Below, one piece after another: positions 32,775-33,930 of a DNA stretch of 33,930 bases. Position numbers and translations under genes: made by a program. Position 1 is the stretch's first letter, and each line of letters starts with the position of its first letter. This stretch comes from an uncultured Bacteroidia bacterium (GTDB lineage: Bacteria; Bacteroidota; Bacteroidia; Bacteroidales; F082): assembly GCA_902802535.1 (NCBI GenBank), contig CADCML010000060.1:1-33930 (forward strand), written 5' to 3'. A model generated the notes under the pieces. That model worked only from the letters and a program-made list of their open reading frames with translations, made no database searches and was not told the DNA's origin.

Positions 32775-33233
32775 ATGAACGGTAAGCTTAATATTTCAAA
32801 GTGGGTATTTCTGGCCTTGGCTTTGGTTACTGTCGCTATTGCGGTGATGTTCTACCTCGTTGTAGGTACGATTAAGCCGGAATTCGACCTCGGTAATCCC
32901 ACGCCTCGCGCAGACTTATTCCTGAATTGGGGCTACATCTTGATCATACTTGGTATTGTCATTGCATTGATTTCAGTCTTCTTCACCGCTGCCGTCAAAG
33001 GTGTCAACGGTAAGACATTGTTGATTGCCGTCATTGCATTCGCTATTATTGCAGTTGTAGCTTATCTAATGTCGAGTGGCTCTTTCGCCAAACCTTATCC
33101 TGCCGGAGATATCGTATACTCGGGCAAAACACATGGATGGGTCGAACTCGGCCTCAACTTCTTCTATATCACGCTGGGTGTTGCCCTTCTTTCAATCTTG
33201 TTCTCTGTAATTTACAAGGCACTTAAAAAGTAA
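32775..33233 (+). CDS. Small four-helix membrane protein of the exbB-exbD cluster
   Basis: The 152-aa protein has four predicted membrane segments (about 9-30, 52-76, 84-104, 123-148). It has no named family that I know, but a membrane protein of this size commonly stands between exbB and exbD in Bacteroidales. It starts 14 bases after exbB and ends 11 bases before exbD, so co-transcription is likely. Function unknown; probably an ExbB-associated component. Confidence 0.85.
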   Translation: MNGKLNISKWVFLALALVTVAIAVMFYLVVGTIKPEFDLGNPTPRADLFLNWGYILIILGIVIALISVFFTAAVKGVNGKTLLIAVIAFAIIAVVAYLMSSGSFAKPYPAGDIVYSGKTHGWVELGLNFFYITLGVALLSILFSVIYKALKK

Positions 33234-33244
33234 ATCAATTCATC

Positions 33245-33818
33245 ATGGCAAGAAAAGTTCCAGAAATCAATTCGAGTTCGCAGGCTGACATAGCATTCTT
33301 GCTGTTGTGTTTCTTCCTGATGACGACCTCGATGGATGGATGTGGACTACGGTATTACCCGTCGTCTGCCTCCTCCTGTCGAGCAAAACGTCGAGGATGT
33401 CAAGGTCAAGGAAAGAAATGTGATGAATGTAATGGTAAACAAGAGCGACAAGTTGTTGGTCAATGGTCGTCCGATGGATATCTCCCAGTTGAAGGACGAA
33501 GCCAAGCGCTTTATGACCCCGCGTCCAAGCGACGAAACCGCTCCTGAAGTGGAAGCCAAGACCTTCGGTGAAGGCATTGGTGAAATCCTCACATCGAAGG
33601 GTGTCATTTCACTTCAGAATGACCGCGGCACCTCGTATGCTATGTATATCAGTGTGCAGAATGAGTTGGCACGCGCCTTCAATGAAATGAAGGATGAACT
33701 GGCCAAGAAGACTTGGCATAAGTCACTCGACCAACTCACTGAAGATCAAACCAAGGCTCTCAACGAGGCAGTGCCTGTGCGTGTCAGTGAGGCCGAACCC
33801 GTTGACTACAAAAAGTAA
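33245..33818 (+). pseudogene. exbD: ExbD-like biopolymer transport protein, frameshifted at (GATG)3
   Basis: The start MARKVPEINSSSQADIAFLLLCFFLMTTSMD (33245 on) is the ExbD membrane anchor with its conserved Asp (D15). The periplasmic part continues in another frame as DVDYGITRRLPPPVEQN to the stop at 33818. The switch falls in GATGGATGGATG (33331-33342). Removing one four-base unit joins the two frames to a normal ExbD (about 189 aa). As written the first frame ends at 33547 with nonsense residues. It could be slippage, a switchable gene, or a consensus error. Confidence 0.88.
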
Positions 33819-33832
33819 AGGAGGATAGAGAT

Positions 33833-33930
33833 ATGGCAAAATTCAGAAAAGAAGGAAAGAAGGAAGTGCCGCAAGTGAGCACCTCTTCACTGCCTGACAT
33901 CGTTTACATGTTGATATTCTTCTTCATGAT
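33833..33930 (+). CDS. exbD: Second ExbD-like protein, N-terminal part
   Basis: From ATG 33833 the frame reads MAKFRKEGKKEVPQVSTSS then LPDIVYMLIFFFM, the start of a second ExbD with its membrane segment and conserved Asp (LPD). The start is preceded by AAAGGAGG (33817-33824), a good ribosome binding site. The gene runs off the window. Tandem exbD genes are usual in this cluster. Confidence 0.88.
   Translation, partial: MAKFRKEGKKEVPQVSTSSLPDIVYMLIFFFM

Overview
The window looks like chromosomal DNA of a member of the Bacteroidota, most likely order Bacteroidales. This rests on a PorW/SprE-type type IX secretion lipoprotein, the block sigma-54 regulator-lptE-TPR-secG, a TlpA-DUF6029-Omp28 cluster, an ExbB-membrane protein-ExbD-ExbD cluster, and promoters of the Bacteroidetes form (TTTG, about 20 bases, TAnnTTTG). 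The species cannot be told from the sequence.

Layout. (1) 2-1063 is the C-terminal end of pyruvate:ferredoxin oxidoreductase, closed by a clear terminator. (2) 1218-6082 is an AT-rich island of five tightly packed genes on the plus strand: a 548-aa unknown, an HNH-like Cys/His protein, a 111-aa unknown, an ABC/OLD-like ATPase, and a small protein with a PD-(D/E)XK-like motif. A truncated REP-associated transposase (6091-6471) closes it. This is the best candidate for an undescribed, probably defence-related, system. (3) 6542-9449 (minus) is secG, a TPR gene, lptE and a doubly damaged sigma-54 activator gene, followed by pheT (9593-12061, minus). (4) 12106-14670 is repeat-rich. It holds an AAA ATPase/DUF234 gene flanked by long GTTACGG palindromes, a 23-bp tandem array, a structured palindromic element with an embedded small ORF, and an XRE regulator. 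(5) 14670-23289 (plus) is a membrane pseudokinase, porW, bactofilin, folE, fabD, a C-terminal processing protease and manA. (6) 23341-26892 is TlpA-like, DUF6029 and a frameshifted Omp28-like gene. (7) 26911-29801 is an MBOAT O-acyltransferase with an SGNH-like partner. (8) trmO (minus) and a type I asparaginase (plus) share a divergent promoter region. (9) A tRNA-Ser(GGA) gene carries an exact 66-bp internal duplication. (10) An ExbB/ExbD energy-transduction cluster runs off the end, its first exbD frameshifted at a (GATG)3 repeat.

Four otherwise conserved loci (sigma-54 activator, Omp28-like gene, tRNA-Ser, exbD) carry indels. They may be real decay or switching, or assembly/consensus errors; only reads can decide. 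Intergenic DNA is unusually rich in short repeats: an 8-bp array at 9453, 7-bp arrays at 19736 and 23298, a 23-bp array at 13899, and REP-like TGTCGAA elements at 7747, 8447 and 19641.
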